In this document: positions 54,450 to 63,008 of the stretch, piece by piece
Position numbering within the stretch: the stretch's first letter is position 1
Layout of the letters: each line of letters begins with the position of its first letter
Assembly (NCBI RefSeq): GCF_000716335.1
Contig: NZ_KL591013.1
Span: 62,001-126,000 of the forward strand
Direction of reading: 5' to 3'
Origin: Streptomyces sp. NRRL S-118
GTDB lineage: Bacteria; Actinomycetota; Actinomycetes; Streptomycetales; Streptomycetaceae
DNA length: 64,000 nucleotides
Made by a program: the position numbers and the translations under genes
Notes under the pieces: model-generated
Told to the model about the DNA's origin: nothing
The model's input: only the letters and a program-made list of their open reading frames with translations
Databases searched by the model: none

Positions 54450-55940
54450 TCACCGGATTTCGAAGAAGGGCGGTTTGCCGTACTCGCTCTCCCGGTTGGC
54501 GACGACGAAGCCGGCGCGTCCGGGCAGCAGCTCCATGTCCGCACCGACCGGGATCCTCCTGCCGGTCACGGGCAGCGGCTTGCCGGTCTCCGCGCCGGTG
54601 CGCGGGTCGAGGAGCCAGATCTTCGCGTCGTCGTACGAGACGCTGGCCAGCACCGCGACGCGCCCGTCGGGCCGCTCGGCCACGCTGTCGACGGGCTGCG
54701 GGATGCGGCGCATCCACAGGCGCCGGCCGTCGGCGAGACGGAACGCCGCCACCCAGTGCGGGCCTGTCTCCCCCGGCACCCCGAGCGCGGTGACGAGGGT
54801 GTCGGGCGTGGTGAACAGCGGGCGGGCAGGGCGTACGGCCGTGCTGCCCGGCTCGTCGGCGAAGGGCAGTTTGCCGTCCGGGCCCTCCAGGCGGATGTGC
54901 GCTCCCGCGCGTCCCGACGCGTCGAAGGCGAGGACCGCCTTGGTGCCGCGCACGTCCGACTCGGTCAGCCGGATGACGGCGGGCTCGGTCGACAGGATGC
55001 TCAGCTCGTCGGCGTCCGTCTCCGTGGGGAGCTTCGTCGCCCACAGCTCCTTGCCGGTCGCCGCGTCGAGGGCGATGAGGCGGTGCGTGGCCGCGTCCTC
55101 CAGGATGTCCGGCCGGCACTCCTCGACGAAGAGGGCCCGCGCCGCGGAGGCGTCGACCGCCAGCGCCTCGCAGTCCTCGGCGAGCTTCCGCTTCCAGCGC
55201 TGCTTGCCGCCGTCGGCCGCCAGGCCGCGCACCGCCGTGTCCTCGATGACGACGGCGGTGGTGTCGGCGAGGGCGATACGGCCGGTGCGGGCGAAGGGGT
55301 ACTCGTCCGCCGCGATCGCCTGCTGCCACACCTCCTTGCCGGTGTCGAGGCGTACGGCGGCGACCTTGGCGCACGGCTTGTCGTGCCGGCCGATCCCCAC
55401 CAGCCCGACGCCGCCGACGGTGCGGACGCTCATGGCGCAGACCTGGTGGCGCGCGGGAGCCGTCCAGGTCCAGCGCTCGTCGCCGTCACGGGTGGCGAAG
55501 CCACTGAGCCCGTCGGCCCTGGCCCGTACGACGGTGTCGCCCGCGTGCCAGTTGCCGAGCCCCTCGGTGGTGTCGGGCCGGTCCTCGTCGGCGCGCCAGC
55601 CGACGGTGTACACCGGGCCCTCCAGGCTCCGCTGGGCGGCCCGCGCGGGCCACAGCGCCGCCAGGATGCCGGCGACCAGCAGCGCGGACAGCCAGCGCCC
55701 GCGGATCGGCGGCGAACCCGCGGCGGCGACGATCAGGGCGACGATGGCCGCGAGGAACCCGACGATACCGAGGCCGGTGGCCCATCCCTCCACCGAGTCG
55801 TACCCGGGCAGGCAGCCGTCCGTGCAGTCCCCGCCGCGCTTCCCCATCCGCACGGCGCCCACGATGAACATGACCGCGGAGCCGATCAGGCCCCCGGCTC
55901 CGACGACGGCGGCGCCTCTGACCACCTGTAGTGCACGCAC
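54450..55940 (-). CDS. Membrane-anchored PQQ-like beta-propeller protein
   Basis: A 496-aa protein. GTG 55940 (VRALQVVRGAAVVGAGGLIG) has GGGGGG 5 nt upstream; the frame opens earlier without support. Three N-terminal hydrophobic helices (to about residue 105) separated by a Cys-containing loop (GGDCTDGCLPGYDSVEG), then repeats of the PQQ/WD40-like blade type: GDERWTWTAP, TGKEVWQQAI, GKQRWKRKL, TGKELWATKL, DGRRLWMRRI. Likely an extracellular propeller in the membrane; ligand and function unknown. Confidence 0.8.
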   Translation of the reverse strand: MRALQVVRGAAVVGAGGLIGSAVMFIVGAVRMGKRGGDCTDGCLPGYDSVEGWATGLGIVGFLAAIVALIVAAAGSPPIRGRWLSALLVAGILAALWPARAAQRSLEGPVYTVGWRADEDRPDTTEGLGNWHAGDTVVRARADGLSGFATRDGDERWTWTAPARHQVCAMSVRTVGGVGLVGIGRHDKPCAKVAAVRLDTGKEVWQQAIAADEYPFARTGRIALADTTAVVIEDTAVRGLAADGGKQRWKRKLAEDCEALAVDASAARALFVEECRPDILEDAATHRLIALDAATGKELWATKLPTETDADELSILSTEPAVIRLTESDVRGTKAVLAFDASGRAGAHIRLEGPDGKLPFADEPGSTAVRPARPLFTTPDTLVTALGVPGETGPHWVAAFRLADGRRLWMRRIPQPVDSVAERPDGRVAVLASVSYDDAKIWLLDPRTGAETGKPLPVTGRRIPVGADMELLPGRAGFVVANRESEYGKPPFFEIR

Positions 55941-56639
55941 CCATGCCCCCCACGGACAAGTGAAAATCGAACGATCGCGTGCGGGAATGTACCGCGCAGT
56001 CGATCTCCACCGCTGCCGCTGTTCACGACGGAGACCATGCGCGGATGAGCGAGCACGGCTGTGCGGCGACGGCGCACCAGGCGGACCGGCGCTGTGAAGC
56101 CCCCCGTCCCCGGCGTGCCCGGACGCGGTCCTCGCCTTCAGTGCGCGGTTCCAGGGGTACGGACCGATCGTCCACGACGGCGGTACGGCGCTGACCGGCA
56201 TCTCCTCCGCCCGTGGTGCGGCGGGCGGCTGCCGGCGTCCAGCGGGACCACTGGTGCGGCGGGCTGGAGCCCCGCGGCATCGCCCCCGCTGGCAGGGACG
56301 AGGTCCCCCCGGAGTTTCCCGGGCGGCGGATGGCTGCGACCGGTGTCCGTGACCCGCGCACCCGCCGTGACCCGCACACCGCTGCCCCGCCGCACACCGG
56401 CACCGTGCCCCTCGCGCCGGTGCGAGCAGCGCCGTCCCGGTGCGAGCAGCGCCGTCCTCCCGGTGGGCCGAGCCCCACCCGGCCCGGCTCCAGCGCCCGT
56501 GGGCCGGCTCGCAGGCGCAGGCCGACTCGGAGGGCAGTCCGACTCAATGCAGACCAGCTCAAAGGTGCAGACCGACTCAGAGGTGCAGACCGACTCAGAG
56601 GTGCAGACCGACTCGGAGGTGCAGGCCGGCTCCCGGCCG
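55941..56639. other. Gap of 699 bp, no gene supported
   Basis: Between the divergent/convergent neighbours at 55940 and 56640. Open frames exist on both strands but none has a ribosome site with a family pattern. The left 60 bp are the promoter of the propeller gene (lower GC). The right end holds the 18-bp tandem repeat at 56563. A short stretch near 56146-56215 could encode FQGYGPIVHDGGTALTGI, possibly another gene scrap. Confidence 0.5.
56563..56634. repeat. Tandem repeat, four 18-bp units
   Basis: Units AGGTGCAGACCGACTCAG at 56563, 56581, 56599 (one change) and 56617 (four changes), with decayed copies further left to about 56515. The array ends 5 bp from the cebR stop codon (56640). The 18-bp period keeps a reading frame (VQTDSE on the plus strand). 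Confidence 0.85.
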
Positions 56640-57668
56640 TCAGGCCGAGTCCCGCACCACCAGTTCCGTCGGCAGCACCACCTGGCGCGGCTCCGAGCCC
56701 GTGCCGGTGATCTCCTGGAGCAGTACGCGGGCCATGCGGCGGCCCATCTCCTCGATCGGCTGGCGCACGCTGGTGAGTGCCGGGTCCATGTGGCGGGCCA
56801 CCGCCGAGTCGTCGACGCCGATCAGCGCCACGTCGTCGGGGACGCGGCGCCCCGCGTCCCGCAGCACCGCGCGGGCCCCCGCCGCCATGACGTCCGACGC
56901 GGCGAAGACGCCGTCCAGGTCGGGGCGGCGGTCCAGCAGCTCCCGCATGGCGCGGCGGCCGCCCTCCTCGGTGAAGTCCCCGGTGGCGACGAGGCGTTCG
57001 TCGGCGGGCAGCCCGGCCGCCTCGATGCCCTGGCGGTACCCGTCGAGCCGGCACTGTGCCACGTACATGTCGAGGGGGCCCGTGATGGTGGCGATCCGGC
57101 GGCGGCCGCGCCCGGTGAGGTGGTCGACGGCCGAGCGGCCCGCGCCCACGTTGTCGGAGTCGACGTACGCGGCGGATTCCGCCTCCGTGCGGCGGCCGTT
57201 GAGGACGGCGGGCAGCCGCAGCTCCTGCACCACGTCGGGCAGCGGGTCGTCCCCGTGGATGGAGACCAGCAGGACGCCGTCCACGCGCTGCGCGGCGAGG
57301 TACTGCTCGAAGCGCTGCCGCTCCTTGCTGGAGCGGATCAGCGTGAGCAGCAACTGCACGTCCGCGTCCAGGAGCTCGGCGCTGACGCCCCGGATGATGT
57401 CGAGGAAGTACGGCTCGGCGAACAGCCGCGCCTCGGTCTCCGGGATGACGAGGGCGACGGCGTCGGTGCGGGCGCCGGCGAGGGCGCGGGCGGCGCGGTT
57501 GGGGACGTACCCCAGCTCGGCGATGGCCTGGCCGACCGCCTCCTTCGCACGGTCGCTCACCCGGGGCGAGCCGTTGATCACCCGGGACACCGTGCCGCGT
57601 CCCACCCCCGCCCGGGCCGCGACCTCCTCCAGCGTGGGCCTGCCGGTCTGCCGTCCGCTCACCGCCAT
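56640..57668 (-). CDS. cebR: LacI family cellobiose/cellotriose repressor CebR
   Basis: A 342-aa LacI protein. HTH RPTLEEVAARAGVGRGTVSRVINGSPRVSD, hinge RAARALAGARTD, sensor domain AVALVIPETEARLFAEPYFL to VALIGVDDSAVARHMDPALTSVRQP. Start ATG 57668 lies 3 nt after GGGAGG; GTG 57662 (9 nt) is equally possible. Divergent from cebEFG with two TGGGAGCGCTCCCA operators in between and a third at bglC. In streptomycetes CebR is released by cellobiose or cellotriose and also controls virulence in S. scabies. Confidence 0.95.
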   Translation of the reverse strand: MAVSGRQTGRPTLEEVAARAGVGRGTVSRVINGSPRVSDRAKEAVGQAIAELGYVPNRAARALAGARTDAVALVIPETEARLFAEPYFLDIIRGVSAELLDADVQLLLTLIRSSKERQRFEQYLAAQRVDGVLLVSIHGDDPLPDVVQELRLPAVLNGRRTEAESAAYVDSDNVGAGRSAVDHLTGRGRRRIATITGPLDMYVAQCRLDGYRQGIEAAGLPADERLVATGDFTEEGGRRAMRELLDRRPDLDGVFAASDVMAAGARAVLRDAGRRVPDDVALIGVDDSAVARHMDPALTSVRQPIEEMGRRMARVLLQEITGTGSEPRQVVLPTELVVRDSA

Positions 57669-57776
57669 CGGCCTCCCATCGAACGTCGCGCATCGCATGA
57701 GGTAGTGACCCAGTCAACCTAGAGGGTGCCTCCTGTACCGCCCGCAGCGGGAGTACCGGTTTCACCCTTACGATCT

Positions 57777-57790
57777 TGGGAGCGCTCCCA
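57777..57790. promoter_or_regulatory. CebR operator 1
   Basis: TGGGAGCGCTCCCA, the exact 14-bp CebR box, 109 bp upstream of cebR; probably autoregulation or a distal site for cebE. Confidence 0.95.
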
Positions 57791-57931
57791 CCGTACGGCA
57801 AGGGCGTTCCGGGGCGCCAGCCGCGCCTCGCCCGGCCCCCGGCGGGCCGCCACCCGCACCCCGCCGAACCTGCCGCGGACCGCGGGCAATTCGCGTCCAT
57901 CCCTTGACACCCACCCGCCCAAGCCACATCG

Positions 57932-57945
57932 TGGGAGCGCTCCCA
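57932..57945. promoter_or_regulatory. CebR operator 2
   Basis: Identical TGGGAGCGCTCCCA, 20 bp before cebE; extended to GTGGGAGCGCTCCCAC. Centres of operators 1 and 2 are 155 bp apart, allowing looping. Confidence 0.97.
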
Positions 57946-57965
57946 CAGACGACGAGGAGAGTGCA

Positions 57966-59372
57966 ATGCGCGCTTCCAGTACGTCCCGCGGCACGTCCCG
58001 CGGCAGCTCCAGCGGCAGACCGCGCCCGGCGGGAGACGGCCCGCTCCCCCGCACGCGCGGCCGCCGCCCCGCGCTCGCCGCCACCGCCGCGCTCGCGGCG
58101 TGCGCGGTCCTGCTCACCGGTTGCAGCGACGGCGGCGGCTCCGGTCGGGCCACCGGCGACGAGAAGATCACCCTGCGCATCGGGACCTTCGGCTCCTTCG
58201 GCTACGACAACAAGAACGGGGCCAAGCTCTACGCCGAGTACGAGAAGCTCAACCCGCACATCAAGATCGAGGAATCGAACGTCGCGGACGGCCAGAGGTA
58301 CTGGGACACCCTGAAGCTGCGCCTCTCCCGCAACAGCGGCCTCGCCGACATCCAGGCCATCGAGGTCGGCTACATCGCCGAGGCGATCGGCCCCACCCTG
58401 GCGAACAAGTGGGTGGACCTGTCGAAGACCGGCGGCGCCGAGACCTCCGCCTTCCTCGACTGGAAGGTCAAGCAGGCCACGACCGCCGACGGCAGGCTCA
58501 TCGGCCTCGGCACCGACATCGGCCCGATGGCCGTCTGCTACAACAAGGACCTCTTCGCCAAGGCCGAGCTGCCCACCGACCGCACCGAGGTCGCCAAGCT
58601 CTGGGCCGGCGACTGGGCGAAGTTCGTCGCCACCGGCAAGACGTACCAGAAGAACGCCCCGGCGGGCACCGCCTTCCACGACTCCGCCAGCGGTCTGTTC
58701 AACGCCGTGCTGTCCAGTCAGCCCCTCCAGTACGCCAACACCGCCGGCGAGCTGGACTACGAGAACAGCCCCGGTGTGAAGAAGGCGTGGGACCTCGCCG
58801 TCGAGGCGGCCGAGGGCGGGATCACCGCCAAGCTGCGGCAGTTCGACGAGAAGGGCACCTGGAACGCCGGCTTCAAGAACTCCCGGTTCGCCACCGTCGC
58901 CTGCCCGAGCTGGATGACCGGCATCATCAAGGACCAGGCCGGACCGGCCAGCCAGGGCAAGTGGGACATCGCCGCACCGCCGGTCGCGGGCAACTGGGGC
59001 GGCTCCTTCCTCGCCGTGCCGAAGGCCGGCAAGCACGCGGAGGAGGCCGCCAAGCTCGCCGCCTGGCTGACCGCGCCCGAGCAGCACGCCAAGGTGTTCG
59101 CCGTCAACGGCAACATCCCCTCCACCAAAAACACGCTCGCGTCGGCCGCGGTGCAGAACGCCACGATCCCGTACTTCGGCGACACCCCCGTCGGCAGGAT
59201 CTACTCCGAGGCCGCGGCCGGCATCACGCCCGCGCCGGTCAGCCGCTACGACGGCCAGGTGAAGACCTTCATCACCGACAACGGCATCCTCGACATCGAG
59301 CAGCGCGGCACCTCCCCGGACGCCGCCTGGGAGAACGTCAGGAAGCTGATCGACGACAAGATCGACCAGTAG
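57966..59372 (+). CDS. cebE: Cello-oligosaccharide-binding lipoprotein CebE
   Basis: A 468-aa ABC sugar-binding protein, ATG 57966 with GAGGAG upstream. A long, Arg/Ser-rich N-terminus precedes the hydrophobic core and lipobox VLLTGC. Mature domain: TLRIGTFGSFGYDNKNGAKLYAEYEKLNPHIKIEES and GLADIQAIEVGYIAEAIGPTLANKWVDL; the C-terminal half has ATVACPSWMTGIIKDQAG with aromatic residues for sugar stacking. Binds cellobiose and cellotriose outside the cell for import by CebFG. Confidence 0.95.
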   Translation: MRASSTSRGTSRGSSSGRPRPAGDGPLPRTRGRRPALAATAALAACAVLLTGCSDGGGSGRATGDEKITLRIGTFGSFGYDNKNGAKLYAEYEKLNPHIKIEESNVADGQRYWDTLKLRLSRNSGLADIQAIEVGYIAEAIGPTLANKWVDLSKTGGAETSAFLDWKVKQATTADGRLIGLGTDIGPMAVCYNKDLFAKAELPTDRTEVAKLWAGDWAKFVATGKTYQKNAPAGTAFHDSASGLFNAVLSSQPLQYANTAGELDYENSPGVKKAWDLAVEAAEGGITAKLRQFDEKGTWNAGFKNSRFATVACPSWMTGIIKDQAGPASQGKWDIAAPPVAGNWGGSFLAVPKAGKHAEEAAKLAAWLTAPEQHAKVFAVNGNIPSTKNTLASAAVQNATIPYFGDTPVGRIYSEAAAGITPAPVSRYDGQVKTFITDNGILDIEQRGTSPDAAWENVRKLIDDKIDQ

Positions 59373-59445
59373 CGGGGCCGAGGACCGCCCGGCGCTCCCC
59401 GCCGGGCGGCCGCCCTCCCGTACCGGTCTGGAAGGAACGCCCCTC

Positions 59446-60453
59446 GTGGCCACCTCCGTCCGCGCGGCGACCGACGGCCCGTCGCCGCCCGACCCCTCGC
59501 CACCGCCCTCCGCCTCCCCCGCACCGCCCGCGGGTCCGGCTGCCCGTGGCGCCTGGCGCAGCCGCCTGTACCGGTGGGACCTCAAGGCGACCCCGTACGC
59601 CTTCGTCTCACCGTTCTTCCTGTGCTTCGCCGCCTTCGGCCTCTTCCCGCTGATCCACACGGGCTGGCTGTCCCTGCACCGCGTGGAACTCGGCGGCGAG
59701 GCCGAGTGGCGCGGCCTCGACAACTACACCGGCCTGTGGGACAGCGAGTTCTTCTGGCGGGCGCTGGCCAACACCTTCACCATCGGGGTCATCTCGACCG
59801 TCCCGCAGCTGCTGATGGCCCTGGGACTGGCGCACCTGCTCAACTACAAGCTGCGCGGCCGCGGTTTCTTCCGGGTCGCCGTGCTGGCCCCGTACGCCAC
59901 CTCGATCGCCGCCGCGACACTCGTCTTCGCGCAGCTCTTCAACAGCGACTACGGGCTGATCAACACCGTGCTCGGGTGGGCCGGTTTCGACCCGGTCGAC
60001 TGGGAGTCGTCGCAGTGGCCCGCGCAGATCGCGATCTCGGTCATCGTCATCTGGCGGTGGACCGGCTACAACGCCCTGATCTACCTCGCCGCGATGCAGG
60101 CCGTCCCCCAGGCGCTGTACGAGGCCGCGGCGATCGACGGCGCCTCGCGCTGGCGCCAGTTCGTCAGTGTGACCATTCCGTCGATCCGCCCGACGATCCT
60201 GTTCACCATCGTGGTCTCGACGATCGGCGCCACCCAGCTGTTCGGTGAGCCGATGCTGTTCGGCGGGAGTCTGGGCGTGAGCGGCGGCAGCGGCGGCCAG
60301 TTCCAGACGCTGAGCCTGCTGATGTACGAGAAGGGCTGGGTCACGGGTGCGCTGGGACAGGCGTCCGCCATCGCCTGGGTGATGCTGCTGCTCCTGCTGC
60401 TGATCGGAGCGGTACGGCTGCTGGTGGCCCGGTGGAACAGAGAGGCGTCATGA
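59446..60453 (+). CDS. cebF: Cello-oligosaccharide ABC permease CebF
   Basis: A 335-aa MalF-type permease, GTG 59446. A Pro/Ser-rich cytoplasmic N-tail of about 45 residues precedes six helices (PYAFVSPFFLCFAAFGLFPLIHTGWLS first). The ATPase-binding EAA loop reads YEAAAIDGASRWRQFVSVTIPSI. Forms the channel with CebG; no ATPase gene is present, as in other streptomycetes where the shared MsiK serves. Stop overlaps cebG start (ATGA). Confidence 0.95.
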   Translation: MATSVRAATDGPSPPDPSPPPSASPAPPAGPAARGAWRSRLYRWDLKATPYAFVSPFFLCFAAFGLFPLIHTGWLSLHRVELGGEAEWRGLDNYTGLWDSEFFWRALANTFTIGVISTVPQLLMALGLAHLLNYKLRGRGFFRVAVLAPYATSIAAATLVFAQLFNSDYGLINTVLGWAGFDPVDWESSQWPAQIAISVIVIWRWTGYNALIYLAAMQAVPQALYEAAAIDGASRWRQFVSVTIPSIRPTILFTIVVSTIGATQLFGEPMLFGGSLGVSGGSGGQFQTLSLLMYEKGWVTGALGQASAIAWVMLLLLLLIGAVRLLVARWNREAS

Positions 60454-61298
60454 GGATCCGACAGACGGCGGGGCGCCAGCACCACGCGGGCCCGCTGACG
60501 TACGTACTGCTGGGGCTGGCCGCCCTGTTCTCGCTCTTCCCGCTGTACTGGAACCTGGTCGCCGCCTCGCACACCGGCGAGCGGGTGGTCGAGGCGCCGG
60601 CGCCGCTGCTGCCGGGCCCGCACCTGCTGGACAACCTCACCTTCGCCTGGAACCAGGTGGACATGGGCGAGGCGCTGGTCAACACCACCGTCGTGGCGGG
60701 GCTGGTGGCGCTGTCCACGGTGGTCTTCTCCACGCTCGCCGGGTTCGCCTTCGCCAAGCTGCCCTTCCGGGGGCGGAACGCGCTGCTGGCGCTGGTGGTG
60801 GCGACGATGACCATCCCGCCGCAGCTCAGCGTGATCCCGCTGTACCGGATCATCACCGACCTGGGCTGGGTCGATCAGCTCCAGTCCGTGGTGCTGCCCT
60901 CGCTGGTGGCCGCCTTCGGGGTGTTCTTCATGCGCCAGTACCTGATCGAGGCCCTGCCCGTCGAACTGGTCGAGGCGGCCAGGGTGGACGGCGCGCACAG
61001 CCTGCGGATCATCTGGCACGTGGTCTTCCCCGTGGCGCGGCCGGCCATGGCCGTGCTCGGCATGCTCGTCTTCGTCCAGGCGTGGAACGACTTCTTCTGG
61101 CCGTTCATCGCCCTCACCCCGGACGGCAACCCGACCCTCCAGGTGGCGCTCGCCGGCCTCGGATCGGGCAACCACACCGTCAACCAGGCGATCGTGCTGA
61201 CCGGCGCGCTGATCTCGACGGTCCCGCTGCTGCTGGTCTTCGCCCTGCTCGGCAAGCACATCGTGGGCGGCATCACGGCGGGCGCGGTCAAGAGCTGA
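60450..61298 (+). CDS. cebG: Cello-oligosaccharide ABC permease CebG
   Basis: A 282-aa MalG-type permease, ATG 60450, overlapping cebF by 4 bp. Six helices; EAA loop VEAARVDGAHSLRIIWHVVFPVARP. Partner of CebF. Ends with LLGKHIVGGITAGAVKS, the usual MalG tail. Followed by a 109-bp gap to bglC containing a polypyrimidine tract and the third CebR box. Confidence 0.95.
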   Translation: MRIRQTAGRQHHAGPLTYVLLGLAALFSLFPLYWNLVAASHTGERVVEAPAPLLPGPHLLDNLTFAWNQVDMGEALVNTTVVAGLVALSTVVFSTLAGFAFAKLPFRGRNALLALVVATMTIPPQLSVIPLYRIITDLGWVDQLQSVVLPSLVAAFGVFFMRQYLIEALPVELVEAARVDGAHSLRIIWHVVFPVARPAMAVLGMLVFVQAWNDFFWPFIALTPDGNPTLQVALAGLGSGNHTVNQAIVLTGALISTVPLLLVFALLGKHIVGGITAGAVKS

Positions 61299-61305
61299 GC
61301 CGCAG

Positions 61306-61344
61306 CTCCCTCTTCCTTCTCCTCTTCCTTCTCCTCTCCCTTCT
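61306..61344. repeat. 39-nt uninterrupted pyrimidine tract
   Basis: From 61306 to 61344 the plus strand holds only C and T, including a tandem CTCTTCCTTCTC doublet, then continues pyrimidine-rich to 61386. Lies between cebG and bglC. Confidence 0.85.
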
Positions 61345-61392
61345 GCTGTTCCCTCTCGGCGTTCCGCCTCCTCACTTCTTTCCTCCTAGCTT

Positions 61393-61406
61393 TGGGAGCG
61401 CTCCCA
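61393..61406 (+). promoter_or_regulatory. CebR operator 3 overlapping the bglC ribosome site
   Basis: TGGGAGCGCTCCCA ends 1 nt before the bglC ATG (61408). Its left arm GGGAG is the only Shine-Dalgarno-like sequence, 9 nt from ATG, so operator and ribosome site coincide. Confidence 0.95.
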
Positions 61407-61407
61407 T

Positions 61408-62850
61408 ATGACTGCGTCCGATTCCCGGCCGCTCACCGCCACCCGCCATTTCCCGCCCGGTTTCCTCTGGGGCGCCGCCACCGCCGCGTACCAGATCGAA
61501 GGGGCGGCGGCCGAGGACGGCCGTACCCCGTCGATCTGGGACACCTTCGCCCGTACCCCGGGCAAGGTGTTCGAGGGGCACACCGGCGACGTGGCCACCG
61601 ATCACTACCACCGCTTCCGCGACGACGTACGGCTCATGGCGGAGCTCGGGCTGAACGCCTACCGCTTCTCCGTATCCTGGTCCCGGGTCCAGCCCACCGG
61701 CCGCGGCCCCGCGGTCCGGAAGGGCCTGGACTTCTACCGGCGCCTCGTCGACGAGCTGCTCGCCCACGGCATCTCCCCCACCCTGACGCTCTACCACTGG
61801 GACCTGCCGCAGGACCTGGAGGACGCGGGCGGCTGGCCGCACCGCGCCACCGCCGAGCGCTTCGGCGAGTACGCCGCCCTCGTGGCCGACGCGCTCGGTG
61901 ACCGGGTCGGGCGGTGGACCACGCTCAACGAGCCGTGGTGCAGCGCCTTCCTCGGGTACGGCTCCGGGGTCCACGCCCCGGGCCGCACCGACCCGGTCGC
62001 GGCGCTGAGCGCCGCCCACCACCTGAACCTGGGGCACGGCCTCGCGGTCCAGGCCCTGCGGGCCTCGCTGCCCGCCGGCGCCGAGGTGTCGGTCTCGCTC
62101 AACCTGCACGAGCTGCGGCCGCTGACCTCGGCGGCCGAGCACATCGAGGCGGTCCGCAGGATCGACGCGGTCGGCAACCGCATCTGGCTCGGCCCCATGC
62201 TGGAGGGCGCCTACCCGCAGGACCTGCTGGCGGACACCGCGCACCTGACCGACTGGTCCTTCGTACGGCCCGGCGACCTCGCCGCCGTCAACCAGCCGCT
62301 CGACGTCCTGGGCGTCAACTACTACACGCCCACCGTGGTGGCGGCGGTCCGCGACGGCGACACCGCCCCGCGCGACGACGGGCACGGGGCCAGCGCGCAC
62401 TCGCCCTGGCCGGGCGCGGACGGCGTCGCCTTCCTCCAGCCGCCCGGGGAACGGACGGCGATGGGCTGGGCGGTCGACCCGACGGGCCTGTACGACCTGC
62501 TGATGCGGCTGGCCGGCGAGCACCCGGGGCTGCCGCTGCTGATCACGGAGAACGGCGCGGCGTACGAGGACGAGCCGGCCGCCGACGGCTCGGTGGCCGA
62601 CCCGGAGCGCATCGCGTACGTCCACGGCCACCTGGAGGCGCTGCACCGGGCCATCACCGACGGCGCGGACGTGCGCGGCTACTTCCTGTGGTCCCTGCTG
62701 GACAACTTCGAGTGGGCCTACGGCTACGCCAAGCGGTTCGGCGCGGTGCGCGTGGACTATGCCACGCAGACGCGGACGCCGAAGGCGAGCGCCCACTGGT
62801 ACGCGAAGGTGGCGCGCTCGGGCGAGCTGCACGGGCCGGACGCGCGCTGA
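61408..62850 (+). CDS. bglC: GH1 beta-glucosidase BglC
   Basis: A 480-aa cytosolic GH1 enzyme without signal peptide. N-terminal signature [19 protein letters not shown], acid/base E175 in TTLNEPW, nucleophile E381 in LLITENGA, and [18 protein letters not shown] near the C-terminus. Hydrolyses imported cellobiose/cellotriose to glucose, removing the CebR inducer. Controlled by CebR at 61393. Own transcript is possible because the operator would be placed for a promoter in the pyrimidine-rich gap. Confidence 0.96.
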   Translation: MTASDSRPLTATRHFPPGFLWGAATAAYQIEGAAAEDGRTPSIWDTFARTPGKVFEGHTGDVATDHYHRFRDDVRLMAELGLNAYRFSVSWSRVQPTGRGPAVRKGLDFYRRLVDELLAHGISPTLTLYHWDLPQDLEDAGGWPHRATAERFGEYAALVADALGDRVGRWTTLNEPWCSAFLGYGSGVHAPGRTDPVAALSAAHHLNLGHGLAVQALRASLPAGAEVSVSLNLHELRPLTSAAEHIEAVRRIDAVGNRIWLGPMLEGAYPQDLLADTAHLTDWSFVRPGDLAAVNQPLDVLGVNYYTPTVVAAVRDGDTAPRDDGHGASAHSPWPGADGVAFLQPPGERTAMGWAVDPTGLYDLLMRLAGEHPGLPLLITENGAAYEDEPAADGSVADPERIAYVHGHLEALHRAITDGADVRGYFLWSLLDNFEWAYGYAKRFGAVRVDYATQTRTPKASAHWYAKVARSGELHGPDAR

Positions 62851-62868
62851 CCCCTTGCCCGGCGTACC

Positions 62869-62913
62869 CGCACCCCCTGCCGCCCGGTGGTCCACCGGGC
62901 GGCAGGGGGTGCG
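62869..62913. terminator. Terminator after bglC
   Basis: A perfect 22-bp inverted repeat (62869-62890 with 62892-62913) around one base, 18 bp after the bglC stop; convergent chitinase ends at 63009, so both directions are served. Confidence 0.88.
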
Positions 62914-63008
62914 GCGGGGGGGTGCGCTCCGGCCGGATGGGGGGCGGGCCCGGCCGGAGCGCCTGAGGGTGGCTTTCCGGTGCTCTCGGGGAGCACCGCG
63001 GTGCGTGG

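Noticed and set aside
56146..56215. Possible gene scrap (FQGYGPIVHDGGTAL)
   Set aside because: Too short and without a recognised family; kept only as a remark in the gap entry.
56563..56634. CRISPR-like array or C-terminal extension of cebR
   Set aside because: No spacers; the cebR frame stops before the repeat.
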